Positions 46,120-56,454 of a stretch of DNA of 64,000 bases are shown here, piece by piece. The position numbers were made by a program, and so were the translations under genes. This DNA comes from Allacma fusca (Eukaryota > Arthropoda > Collembola > Symphypleona > Sminthuridae). Location: the NCBI GenBank assembly GCA_947179485.1, contig OX359247.1, positions 32,030,801-32,094,800 of the forward strand, in the 5' to 3' direction. Each line of letters begins with the position of its first letter. The first letter of the stretch is position 1. The notes below the pieces were generated by a model, which worked only from the letters and a program-made list of their open reading frames with translations, had not been told where the DNA came from and searched no databases.

Positions 46120-48165
46120 AGGCTACGTTAAGCGCACTCATGCGACAACAGTTGCTTAGCAATAAATCATAAATACAAAACATAAATTGTTACAGTTAAT
46201 ACATGTCTAACCTATAGACGGTGGGAATTCCAACAAATACAAAAATAAACAAATTAAACCAATATAAGACAAATAGTTCCTAGTGAAGTAAATACTACAC
46301 AACAAATGAACAGTTTCAGCCATTGGATGGCACCTCAATGTGGTTTCGGCCTGTTGTAAATGACTTGGCTCGTACAACTAAAGAAAGGAATACCCCTTTG
46401 AAAAGGAACAGTAAAATCAGCTTTAATTTACAATTGGTTTTATTCTCAGTGAAAATGGGAACACAACAGAGATTATCAAATCGACTACTCACTCTCTCAA
46501 ACCTCAGTTCTCGACTCCTCGACCATTTTCCTGTGTAGGTATCTTAGAGAATATTCAATTTTCTCTTCTCCAATAAAATGACCTCAACCCATAAAATACC
46601 CATTTCACTCCAAACAAATTGACCTTTATGGTCTAATTGTAAGTTCAAACTTCTAACAGTACACTAATATGTATAGCTTATTGTAAGATTTGAATACTCT
46701 CCGCTCTGTACCACCTCATTGGTCGGTTCGAGAGTATACTCGATGGTCGGCTCAATCCCACAATCAAAATTTCTCTTAACAATAATATATCCGCACTGGT
46801 CGGTTCGATCTAACAATGAGCACTTATCTTAACTTAAAGTATGTCCACATCGTTATATTACAACACGGCCCTTGAAAGGCACTGTTAGTTGAGAGATATT
46901 TCAGCTATTTGAAGGGCTAGGTACGGCGGATTTTAAACTTATTAATTATTAATGGATACCAAGTCAACGTTAAGCGCACTCAGACGACAACAGTTGCTTA
47001 GCCATCTCTCATTAATACTAAACGTAAACTTTTAGACAATACATTACTAACGTACAAAGTATTTGAAAATGACAAGTACAAAAATACACAATCGACATCA
47101 ATATTACACAAGTAGCTCCAAAGGAAGTAAATACTACACAACAAACGAACAGTTTCAGCCATTGGATGGCACCTCAATGAGGTTTCGGCCCTTGAAAGGC
47201 ACTGTTAGTTGAGAGATATTTCAGCCATTTGAAGGGCTAGGTACGGCGGATTTTAAACTTATTAATTATTAATGGATACCAAGTCAACGTTAAGCGCACT
47301 CAGACGACAACAGTTGCTTAGCCATCTCTCATTAATACTAAACGTAAACTTTTAGTCAATACATTACTAACGTACAAAGTATTTGAAAATGAAAACAAGT
47401 ACAAAAATACACAATCGACATCAATATTACACAAGTAGCTCCAAAGGAAGTAAATACTACACAACAAACGAACAGTTTCAGCCATTGGATGGCACCTCAA
47501 TGAGGTTTCGGCCCTTGAAAGGCACTGTTAGTTGAGAGATATTTCAGCTATTTGAAGGGCTAGGTACGGCGGATTTTAAACTTATTAATTATTAATGGAT
47601 ACCAAGTCAACGTTAAGCGCACTCAGACGACAACAGTTGCTTAGCCATCTCTCATTAATACTAAACGTAAACTTTTAGTCAATACATTACTAACGTACAA
47701 AGTATTTCAAAATGACAACAAGAACAAAAATACACAATCGACATCAATATTACACAAGTAGCTCCAAAGGAAGTAAATACTACACAACAAATGAACAGTT
47801 TCAGCCATTGGATGGCACCTCAATGAGGTTTCGGCCCTTGAAAGGCACTGTTAGTTGGGAGATATTTCAGCCATTTGAAGGGCTAGGTACGGCGGATGTT
47901 AAACTTATTAATTATTAATGGATACCAAGTCAACGTTAAGCGCACTCAGACGACAACAGTTGCTTAGCATTCATTCTTTTTTATCTATTGTACACTGTTA
48001 TCTGTCAACAGTTTAACAAGCAGCAAAAGCTAGTCTATGAAATTACACAATTTGCAGTATAGCAACGTTAAGCGCACTCAGACGACAAAAGTTGCCTTAC
48101 AATCCCTCATAAATACTTATCGTAAACTCTTAGTCAATACACTACTAACGTACAGTGTATGGGAA
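46120..48165. repeat. Tandem array of a ~323-bp unit
   Basis: Units start with aagtcaacgttaagcgcact at 46961, 47281, 47604 and 47927 (spacing 320, 323 and 323 bp). Three units are complete and nearly identical, with a divergent first unit from about 46124 that is split by a solo LTR. Partial copies occur at 47927-47970 and 48062-48165. Each unit carries cagacgacaacagttgctta and cattggatggcacctcaatg. The array begins about 115 bases upstream of the Mutator-like start codon and may be that element's subterminal repeat. Confidence 0.88.
46352..46865. mobile_element. Solo LTR (BEL/Pao- or Gypsy-like)
   Basis: 514 bp beginning TGTTGTAA and ending TTACAACA (TG...CA with an 8-bp inverted end), flanked by an exact 5-bp duplication CGGCC (46347-46351, 46866-46870). 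It interrupts the first unit of the tandem array, whose sequence continues on either side. No internal retroelement coding sequence remains, as after LTR-LTR recombination. Confidence 0.85.
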
Positions 48166-49251
48166 TCATCTTTACTAAATTATGTTCTGAAAGTGTCAAT
48201 GTTGTTATTATATCTAGTCTAGGGCTACATTTGACTATTACAACAACAAAAACTGAAGTAAAAAATAATCTCGTAGTGGCCTACTTTTGCCCTTTTCACC
48301 AAAGTACAAAACAAATGCAAGATTACAAATTACAGTAGTCAAATTTCTCAACTTGCTTGATACTACGGATAGTTAAGTAACTACATTGTAATTCATTAAG
48401 ATACTGATGGTGGATCGACATTCCTTCGAACTCTTATTACTTTTAATTTGTGCTTGGTTAGGTTAAAAATGGAAAACATTGATCATTTACAGGTTAACAT
48501 GTTGAATAATAACACCACTTCGTGCCATTTTTATACTTTTGCACAGATGCGAACTCGTTTTATTAATAACCTTTAACCCTACAGCTGCTAGATCTCGAAC
48601 AACAAGACAAGGATCTTTGATTAAGATGTTAACTTTGATGTGATCAATGTTTTCCATTTTAGACTAACTAAAAAAAATTGAGAGCCATCTTCCTTCACGC
48701 CTGCAAAGGGCAATTTAAAAAAGTTATGCGTTATTGCTGCCAACACATGAAGCCTTTAAAATTATTTGCCTTCCATCAGCCCTCTTTCCAAAGATGCTAG
48801 CCTATCCTACATGTAGTCCTACTTGTAGTCCTAATTATAGGGTGCGAGCAATTTTCACAACAAATTGTAGGTAAAATAGGGCATAAAAGCGGTCATATAG
48901 GCGTATGTGTACATGCACTACCGGATCTCTTCAGGCTGCTACCCTAACTATGTTTTTAAAAAGAACTTCGGTCAGACACCCCGCTACATGAAACAGATCA
49001 AGCAAGAATTGCAAAATAACAAAATTGCTATTTCTACTTCCAAGGGACCTATATATTTTAGTTTGTAATGAAGGTTGCCTTTTTATTGTATATATATTTA
49101 TATATTATTTCTTCATATTTTTTAATAAAGCAATTCTTAGAAATAAACCTTTTTACCATGTAATAATATCCCCTCGAGTGTGTCGCAGCGGTGTGTTTTT
49201 AACTGGATTTATTTCAACAATTTTCATCTATCATCACATGAGAGTTCAAAC
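48166..49251. other. Spacer with a minus-strand ORF tail (48396-48480)
   Basis: Mostly unassigned. At 48396-48480 the minus strand encodes LTKHKLKVIRVRRNVDPPSV followed by S and a stop, nearly the same peptide as the end of the plus-strand frame 50838-51137. Around 48780-48920 are 'cctacatgtagtcctac' words like the 54438 family. Confidence 0.45.
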
Positions 49252-50456
49252 CACAGATGTCCAAAGGAAATTGCCTTCCTTCAAACCTTGAAAGGCATTT
49301 TTTAAACATACGCATTCCTTCATCCTATTAAAGGAAGCATTCAAAATATTTTGCCCTCCTTCAGCCCTATTTTACTTATTAATTTAATGCCTCCAGCCTT
49401 CGGCCTTCAAAAAAATCAGCCTTCCTTCCTATTCAGCATTCATAACACAAAATATCATAGCAATGCATTTAAACAACCCTTTTGCAGGTAAAACACCCGA
49501 AAATCAGGGATACAATTTACTCAATTGAGTTCGTTTATTAAAATCAGAAGACAGGAGTCAGTCTCATTGTACATATAACTGCACCAAAGCTAGGCAAAAA
49601 AATTGCGTATCCTAAATCATACATACATTTTATAGTTTACAAAGACCATACATTTTGCATACATAAATTTGTCCAGAAATGTAATCATACATATATGTAG
49701 CATATAAATAAATGCATGCATAAATATATGTACACGTGCCTACAAAAGTGTATCTTGAACCTTGTGAACCTTTATAAAAACTAATGAAGTATGGCTTCGC
49801 CGTGTGTGTAGTTAATTATTTAAGTTTAAAATTATTAATTTTTTAGTTTCGTACGTTTCAGTCAGAACGTGTAGAAATCGTTTGTACTGAAGCAGGAAAT
49901 AACAAATGCGAATACACCAATATACACAGACCGTGCACAAAAAATACAGATGGAGCTCGCTGAACACAGCGTTACATGCATACCTAAATCTCCCGGTCTT
50001 TTATACATACATACTCGTACATACAGTACTCATAGCATACATATATCATACATTTTTTTAGTAGAAACATGCAGCCTACATATATTGCATACAAATATTC
50101 TGAAAATGTGCGAACATACATAAAAAACTGCGTATATTTATGCATAAATGTAGGATATGTGGCCTGCTTTGAACTGCACATTTGTGAGTGTTTTTAGTAC
50201 AGTCTGATTGTTGTATTTGTAGCTATCTATTGTAGCTCATTGCAAGCGCGAAGCCTTCTAAGTAGCAGAGGGCTATATACTTTACATACTTCCTTCCTTC
50301 GCCTTCCGTTTTCTGTTAATACTAGGAAGGCTTTCTTAAGCCTTCCCGAATTAATTCAGCCATGCCGCCTTCACTTCTCAACTCTCTAGAAAATTGACAT
50401 TCCGCCTTCAATTAAGCCTTCATTGAAGGCTAGCCTTCGAAGGCTGGACATGTCTG
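49252..50456. mobile_element. hAT-like element, 'ccttcgaagg' word family, copy 2
   Basis: Ends CACAGATGTCCA and TGGACATGTCTG (imperfect inverted pair) with an exact 8-bp duplication GTTCAAAC (49244-49251, 50457-50464). The terminal regions carry ccttccttcaaacct and aaggctagccttcgaaggc words. A second element (49585-50171) is nested within. Confidence 0.82.
49585..50171. mobile_element. hAT-like element, 'tacatacat' word family, copy 1 (nested)
   Basis: Ends CAAAGCTAGGC and GCCTGCTTTG with an exact 8-bp duplication AACTGCAC (49577-49584, 50172-50179). The interior is rich in catacatacat, gcatacatt and tgcataaat words. It is 587 bp, inverted relative to the 586-bp copy at 54997-55582, with long blocks in common (for example the ctgaacacagcg/gagctccatctg region). 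Confidence 0.85.
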
Positions 50457-50837
50457 GTTCAAACCTTGTGGTTATACAACTTAATTACCAATTATGAATT
50501 TACCCTTTATAAATTTCCAGGCATTCCTGACAATCAAATTTTCTTACATAATTACCAACACCATTACCCTTAGCCTTCATTTTGGAAATTAAGCAAACTC
50601 GGGCAGATAATAATGATCCTCGAATATGTATATGTATTTATCTACAACTACAGACTATACACACGCTAACGCTACCACATGATTTATTTTGACCATATAC
50701 ATAAGTAGCAGCATTGAATTGATGGAGTAATCTCAAATCGAACCATTTAACCAATTGCACATAATATATGTACTTGTACGACAGGTACCGTTCTCAAAGA
50801 GTATTTTGACAGGGTTTCGTGGCAATAATAACAAACA

Positions 50838-51137
50838 GTGGGGATTGTGTCACAATCAGGGGTATTATTATTATTAACAACATTATGTCGTAAGGGTCTT
50901 ATTATTCGTATTAAAAGTTTCAAGACTACCAACCATTGTATTTCCCTTTTGCTGAACTCACTTGCAGAACGAGTGAATAAGGAAGTTACATCAATAGTAA
51001 CAAAAAAAATAAAGCTACGGGAAATACAAATAAAGGGGAACCTGGATATGATCGACCTTTTACATTTTAACCTAACCAAGCACAAATTAAAAGTAATGAG
51101 AGTTCGAAGGGATGTCAATCCACCATCAGTATCTTAA
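50838..51137 (+). pseudogene. C-terminal fragment of an unidentified repeated protein
   Basis: The frame reads CISLLLNSLAERVNKEVTSI and further KKIKLREIQIKGNLDMIDLL, ending LTKHKLKVMRVRRDVNPPSV then S and stop. The last 22 codons recur at 48396-48480 on the opposite strand with mostly conservative or silent differences, so both copies derive from a protein-coding repeat. No family recognised. Confidence 0.4.
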
Positions 51138-52254
51138 TTTGTTACAATTATCATATAAGGTATTTATCTATCCGTACTAACAAGTAAGCTGTGACCTTTG
51201 ACTATTACATCGCCCGCATAATAAGCCCAATGTGCGGTTAGAATTTTGAAATTTAAAGTGGAAAAAGGTGGGAAAAGTTGGAAAAGAGCGGACAAGGTGG
51301 AAGACAAGGTGGAAAAGTGGAAACGGCCGGGATAGTAGAACTGGTAGAGATTGTAGCCAAATAAAGTTTTATGTACTTACATAGCAAATTCCTTGAATAT
51401 TTGCACAAAATTACTGCAGAAACAAGACACCCCTTAGGCACGACAAACAAGGATACTTTGTAAAAATATTTGCAGTTAATTCACGTTTAATTCAAGAATA
51501 AAATTAATTAAAACAATGAAGAAAAGTCAACTCAACTCGAGTATAAACTTTCACGAATCGGAAAGATTCGCGGGAGACGATTTGCATCGATGTGGAAACA
51601 TTGCAGTGTGCATCATGATGGAAATTAATTACACGTTATTTTTATTATGGTGCTTTTAATATTATTTATTATTATAATTATTTACTTTCATAATTCAAAT
51701 ACCCGTAGTTTTCAGAAAATATTTCCACTGTACATTATAAAGTACTCAAGGGACCACATAAGGACGTGAAACTTATTACATCAAAGACTAGTACACACTG
51801 CGTGCTTTAGTCTTGACCATAGAGTTCTGTTATGGAAATGCCTTACGTCCCGTTATAGTTTTCATTAGACTTCAATTTCCAAGTGGGTGCTAGTGTGGGT
51901 GCTGCATATGTGGGTGCTAAGTCCATTCTCATCCATACATGTTCATTTTTATAGCAATACTGTAGTGTACTGGAATTTTTTTCTGGACCGATCTATTTTC
52001 ATCTAGAATCTAGGAATTCGTCTAGAATCCTACAATAGATTGAGCAAGCTGTACTCTCCAATGTGCACACATGTGTACTACCATGAGTTTATAATGGCCT
52101 TATTTATTTTTCTGAGGTCAAACCGATGACAGGATGTCCTTCAAAAACAAAAGGGTTCTTCCTTTTTCCATGATCTGCCCCGGTAAAAACTTTTGTAGTG
52201 CGTATATAGTAGCAATGATTCTGCAGATATCCTGTGGACAAAGACAGGCTCTAC
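51138..52254. other. Spacer with an inverted copy of a dispersed repeat end
   Basis: At about 51880-51945, gtgggtgctagtgtgggtgc and following bases are the reverse complement of 38860-38920. Around 51258-51330 there is a ggaaaagtggaaaag purine-rich run. No gene is recognised. Confidence 0.45.
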
Positions 52255-52802
52255 CAGAGATGCGCAACCTTCGAAGGCTAGCCTTCCAAGAAGGCTTCCT
52301 TGAAGGCGGAAAGGTAACTTTCTTAACGTTGCAGAAGGAATGGAAGGATGGCGATACTTTTTCATGAAGGCTGAAGGAAGCCTTCACAAAAACTAGCAAT
52401 GAAGGAGTGTGAAGGAAGGCTTCCTAAATGTTAGCCCTCTAAGGCCGTGAAGGCTTCCAGGTACACGAAATATCTATAACGTGAAAGCATAGCATATGCA
52501 ACGACGTTTTGCTGCTAGCGCAACAATACAGCCAATTCGTGAACTCACAACTGACATTGTGTGCCGCTATCTTCACTGCACTAAATCCTGCTGGTGCAAA
52601 ACGTTTTTAAGCGGGTTGCAGTTTAAAATTGAAGGAAGGCTATTTTTTAGATGAAGGCTGAAGGCAAAAATGAGTGTATGTATTTTGGAAGGAAGGCTGA
52701 TTTTTTAGAGGGCTTCATTCCAGGACATGTTGAAGGGGAAATTTTTACTGAATTTTCGCCTTCGAAGGCTTGAAGGAAGGCTATTTACTTTGCGCATCTC
52801 TG
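52255..52802. mobile_element. hAT-like element, 'ccttcgaagg' word family, copy 3
   Basis: Perfect 13-bp ends CAGAGATGCGCAA / TTGCGCATCTCTG with an exact 8-bp duplication GGCTCTAC (52247-52254, 52803-52810). The interior consists of aaggaaggct and cttcgaaggcta words throughout. 548 bp, no coding capacity. Confidence 0.9.
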
Positions 52803-52810
52803 GGCTCTAC

Positions 52811-53463
52811 AGCCAGACAACCAGACCTTCGCAATAGGGACTCTCGCTTCGCTCCTAGAAATTGTTTCCTTGCCTAGCCTGCAATGTTTTGGGACGGGAA
52901 ATATGCGACAACCACATATTTTAAAGCAATTTCTTTTCCAGATTTTTCAAAATTGGTTTCATTAACGCATGTAGTGAAGAAATTTGATTGTGTTGTTGTT
53001 GCTGCCGTGAGCGAAATTTTCACAAAACGAGTTTAGTTTGTTATTATTTTGTTGCAGTTGGATTTTTGTTGTTGCTTGTAATATGTTTTACAGATAATGT
53101 TTTTGATTGTACGTTGTAGGATATAGCTGAATTTTCAGTCAAAATTACTCTGTGTAACTTGAACCTTAACTTGAAATTGAGCGTTCACATGATCTGAACA
53201 TTAACTGAAATTGGACACTCACATTATCTTGAGCCGTAACTTGAAATTGAACGTTCACTTTATTTGAAACTGTCAATGTCAATGATCCTCCCAGACTGTT
53301 TCCCTGACTTGTTTAAACTTCAATAATAAACTAGACTTTTTGATGAATGACACCTTTACAGTATGTGCAAATGAATTTCAGCCCAAAGTTCAACTTGCAG
53401 TTGTACATTATACTAACAGTGTTAACCTAAGCTTTCGAACATAAACTTTAAGTACATAGCGAA
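52811..53463. other. Spacer, no gene seen
   Basis: Contains a short run of ttgaaattgaacgttcac phrases (about 53155-53270) forming a local degenerate repeat. Nothing coding is recognised. Confidence 0.4.
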
Positions 53464-54020
53464 CAGAGGTGTCCATTTGAAAACACGTTCGTTCATCCTT
53501 CAGAAGGGGAACCGTTTACAATTACCCGTTCCTTCATCGTTCCGTAAAATGAAGCCTTCTGAATGTTTACTCTTCCTTCGCCCTTCCTTCATTCAAAACC
53601 ATGCTATAATCCTTCCTTCAGCCTTCAAAAATTATTTAAATGACCTTCATGCGTTACCGTCGATCCATGTTCATTTATTTATCGCAAATCTTTTAACACA
53701 CGTGACCAAATCAGAGATTTTGTAAACAAAACGATTCATGTTAGAAGACGCACTGTGTACGTAGGTACATGAACTTAAGTTACGGAAGAATTTTGCCTAA
53801 AATATAGTAGATGGAATTGCAAGTTTCAGCGGCGTTCGAAGGCGTAAAAACAACATGTTCCTTCACATTCCATTATTTCTGCAAAGAGCAGAAGCCTTCG
53901 TTCAGCCTTCGTTTCCTTTCCAGCCTTCCTTCCCTTCCCTTCATAATTGCCAAAGATAACGCTTCATTCGTTCAAAGAAGCCTTCTCTGAAGGAAATCCT
54001 TCGAAGGATGGACACCTCTG
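53464..54020. mobile_element. hAT-like element, 'ccttcgaagg' word family, copy 4
   Basis: Perfect 13-bp ends CAGAGGTGTCCAT / ATGGACACCTCTG. The flanking direct repeat TAGCGAA is exact over 7 bases (53457-53463, 54021-54027). The interior is ccttccttcagcc and tcgaaggatgg words. Confidence 0.82.
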
Positions 54021-54027
54021 TAGCGAA

Positions 54028-54437
54028 GTCGTCTTGAATTTCTGCCAGAACTTGCTCTTGATATAAAGACTGAACGTTTACATTTATTGAATCCTGATAG
54101 ATACAACTGAAACCGATACTTGGACATAATATGTGACATGATTTGCAATTAACCAGCATGACTTAAACTCGAATCAACACTAACATAACTAACTACAATG
54201 TTTGAACTTTATTTCAAACTATACTTCAAGTTTGAACTTTAATGAGCTTATATCCAAACATGATCTTAAATCCCATACTTGAATCTTATTTAAAATTCTC
54301 TGAGGTAATAGAATATTTAATTAATCTTAATTAGAATTCTCTGAGCTGAAGGTCTAAATGACTTTCAGCTCAGCATTTTGCTTTTCAGTATTTTCGAAAG
54401 CCTGAGCCTGAACCTGAAACTTATTCTGAGCTGCCGA
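54028..54437. other. Spacer, no gene seen
   Basis: AT-rich with loosely repeated tttgaacttta phrases (54195-54245). No gene is recognised. Confidence 0.35.
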
Positions 54438-56029
54438 CAAAGGTGGGCGCCTCCCCTACATGTAGGGCCTACAAGTAGACAAAATATAGGCTGCAAGAAA
54501 ATTCTCATGTTAATTGTAGGCATTATAGGATAGGGGGATAACTTGTTGTGTAGATTGCCTATAAAATGTGTTGGGCATAATAACTTATTCATATAAATGT
54601 AGGCTAAATTTAGGTGCACATTTTACATGCATTTATATGTTAAGTTGATGTACTGATTATGCTGTAGACATTTTCTACTGTTTAAATAGTGCTTCCTTAA
54701 ATTTTTTTACTAAAATTGATGAATAGCTAGGAAATTATTGTTGTTTCTAAGTGCAGTTATAAATTAAAATTTTGTTTAATTTTCACGAAGTATTTAAATT
54801 ATTTATCCTGAGGGTGCATGCATGGGGTTATGTACATGTTCTAAGGAAAAGAACACTTCAAAAGTCTTGCAGTAAGTTCCCTAATAGTGATAAATAATGT
54901 TATTATGTTTGTTTGCAATAAAGTTTTCCCAGATGATGCCAAGGGCGGAGGGGAACTAGAAACACATCTATATATTGGCGCTATCATACATACTATCAAA
55001 GCTGGGCACATATCCTACATTTATGCATAAATTTACGCAGTTTTTTATGTATGTTCGCACATTTTCCGAATATTTGTATGCAATATATGTAGGCTGCATG
55101 TTTCTACTAAAAAAATATATTATATATGTATGCTAGGAATACTGAATGCACGAGTATGTATGTATGAAAGGCCGGGTGATTTAGGTATGTATGTACCGTG
55201 TGTGTTCAGCGAGCTCCATCTGTATTTTCTTGGCACGGTCTGTGTCTATTGGTGTATTCGCATTTGTTATTTCCTTCTGCAGTACAAACGATTTCTACAC
55301 GTTCTGACTGAAATCTATGAAACTATAAATTAATAATTTTAAACTTAACTTACAACTATATGCATGCCGAAGCCACGCTTCATTAGTTTTTATAAAGGTT
55401 TAGAAGGTTCAACATACACTTTTACAGGCACGTGTACATATATTTATGCATACATTTATTTATATGCTGCATATATGTATGATTAAATTTCTGGACAAAT
55501 TTATGTATGCAAAATGTATACTTTTTGTAAACTGTAAAATGTATGTAGGATTTAGGATACGAAATTTTTTTGCCCAGCTTTGCATACTATACAAAACTCT
55601 CTTATTGTTAGTGGAGGTACTTTAATTATGTATGGTATACCTGAGTTTGGGATGAATTAATAAAACGTATAACGCCGGGAGAACCCCAATTTGACATAGG
55701 GAAAATCATTGAGTAGGCACACAACTCAGCGTTCCTATATCAGCATAGTTTCACTATAAACTGTTACATATTACTCATAGGCGCAAATATAGGCTACAAT
55801 TCTATAGGCGTAAATGTAGACTGTGGATTTTTTCAAGAATATGCAGGCGTATATATAGGCTATAGTTTTCTTTTAAAAAAAGTAGGCGTCTAGGTAGGCT
55901 TTCGAATAATCCTTCCATATATGTCGGTATATTTTTTTAGCGACATTAATGTAGGCAAAATGTAGGCAGGATCGGGTATTCAGAATATATGTAGGATATA
56001 GGCGAGGCAAAATATTTTGCCCACCTTTG
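54438..56029. mobile_element. hAT-like element, 'ctatataggc' word family
   Basis: Perfect 11-bp ends CAAAGGTGGGC / GCCCACCTTTG with an exact 8-bp duplication GCTGCCGA (54430-54437, 56030-56037). Interior words are tgtaggcataatagg and ataggctac types, dense in the outer 200 bases. The 'tacatacat' element 54997-55582 is nested inside. Fragments of this family appear near 17600, 25100 and 48800. Confidence 0.88.
54997..55582. mobile_element. hAT-like element, 'tacatacat' word family, copy 2 (nested)
   Basis: Perfect 11-bp ends CAAAGCTGGGC / GCCCAGCTTTG with an exact 8-bp duplication CATACTAT (54989-54996, 55583-55590). Inverted and almost equal in length to copy 1 at 49585-50171. Confidence 0.88.
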
Positions 56030-56037
56030 GCTGCCGA

Positions 56038-56454
56038 ATTAAACAAACCAAAAAATCATCCGAGCATCCAAGGTGTGGAATATCTTCGTCCGTTCACAAT
56101 TGCATAAAATTCACAAATCAAATCCTATTCTATTTGTTTTATCAAGTTAAGCAGGGTTTTGGAATCCGTAAGGACGGAGAAGTGGGACCTCCTTCTAAGT
56201 TACGTTACATCCGTATTTCTGACTTATTCTTAGTTTAGTTTAGGAAATCCCTCAAAACTTGTGTTTATGAACCGACTGCGTTGAAAAAAAATACCGGTAG
56301 ATGCGAAAATTCTACAAATAATTACTTTCTGCGATTTTTTAGCCGTATTAGATCGTATTGAAGATATGGGGGCAAAGGTTATTTATTAGGTACACATTTA
56401 TTTCCGTACTAAATTATGGAACACAACTGATTACAAACATCCAATTTTTATAAC
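56038..56454. other. Upstream region of the lamin-type gene
   Basis: No coding region is recognised. This should contain the promoter and 5' leader of the next gene, but I see no clear TATA or initiator. Confidence 0.35.

Noticed and set aside
46120-48165. CRISPR-like array
   Set aside because: Units of ~323 bp with no spacer/repeat alternation in a eukaryotic context; it is an ordinary tandem repeat.
49252-50456. Possible foldback element made of the whole 48.4-51.1 kb inverted pair
   Set aside because: The inverted similarity at its borders is only ~85 bp of an ORF tail, and the inside is explained by independent hAT-like insertions with their own duplications.
34310-51945. The inverted 'agcaccc' repeats at 38860 and 51890 as termini of one 13-kb giant element
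   Set aside because: A third copy of the same repeat at 34310 and several independent elements between them make dispersed repeats the simpler explanation.
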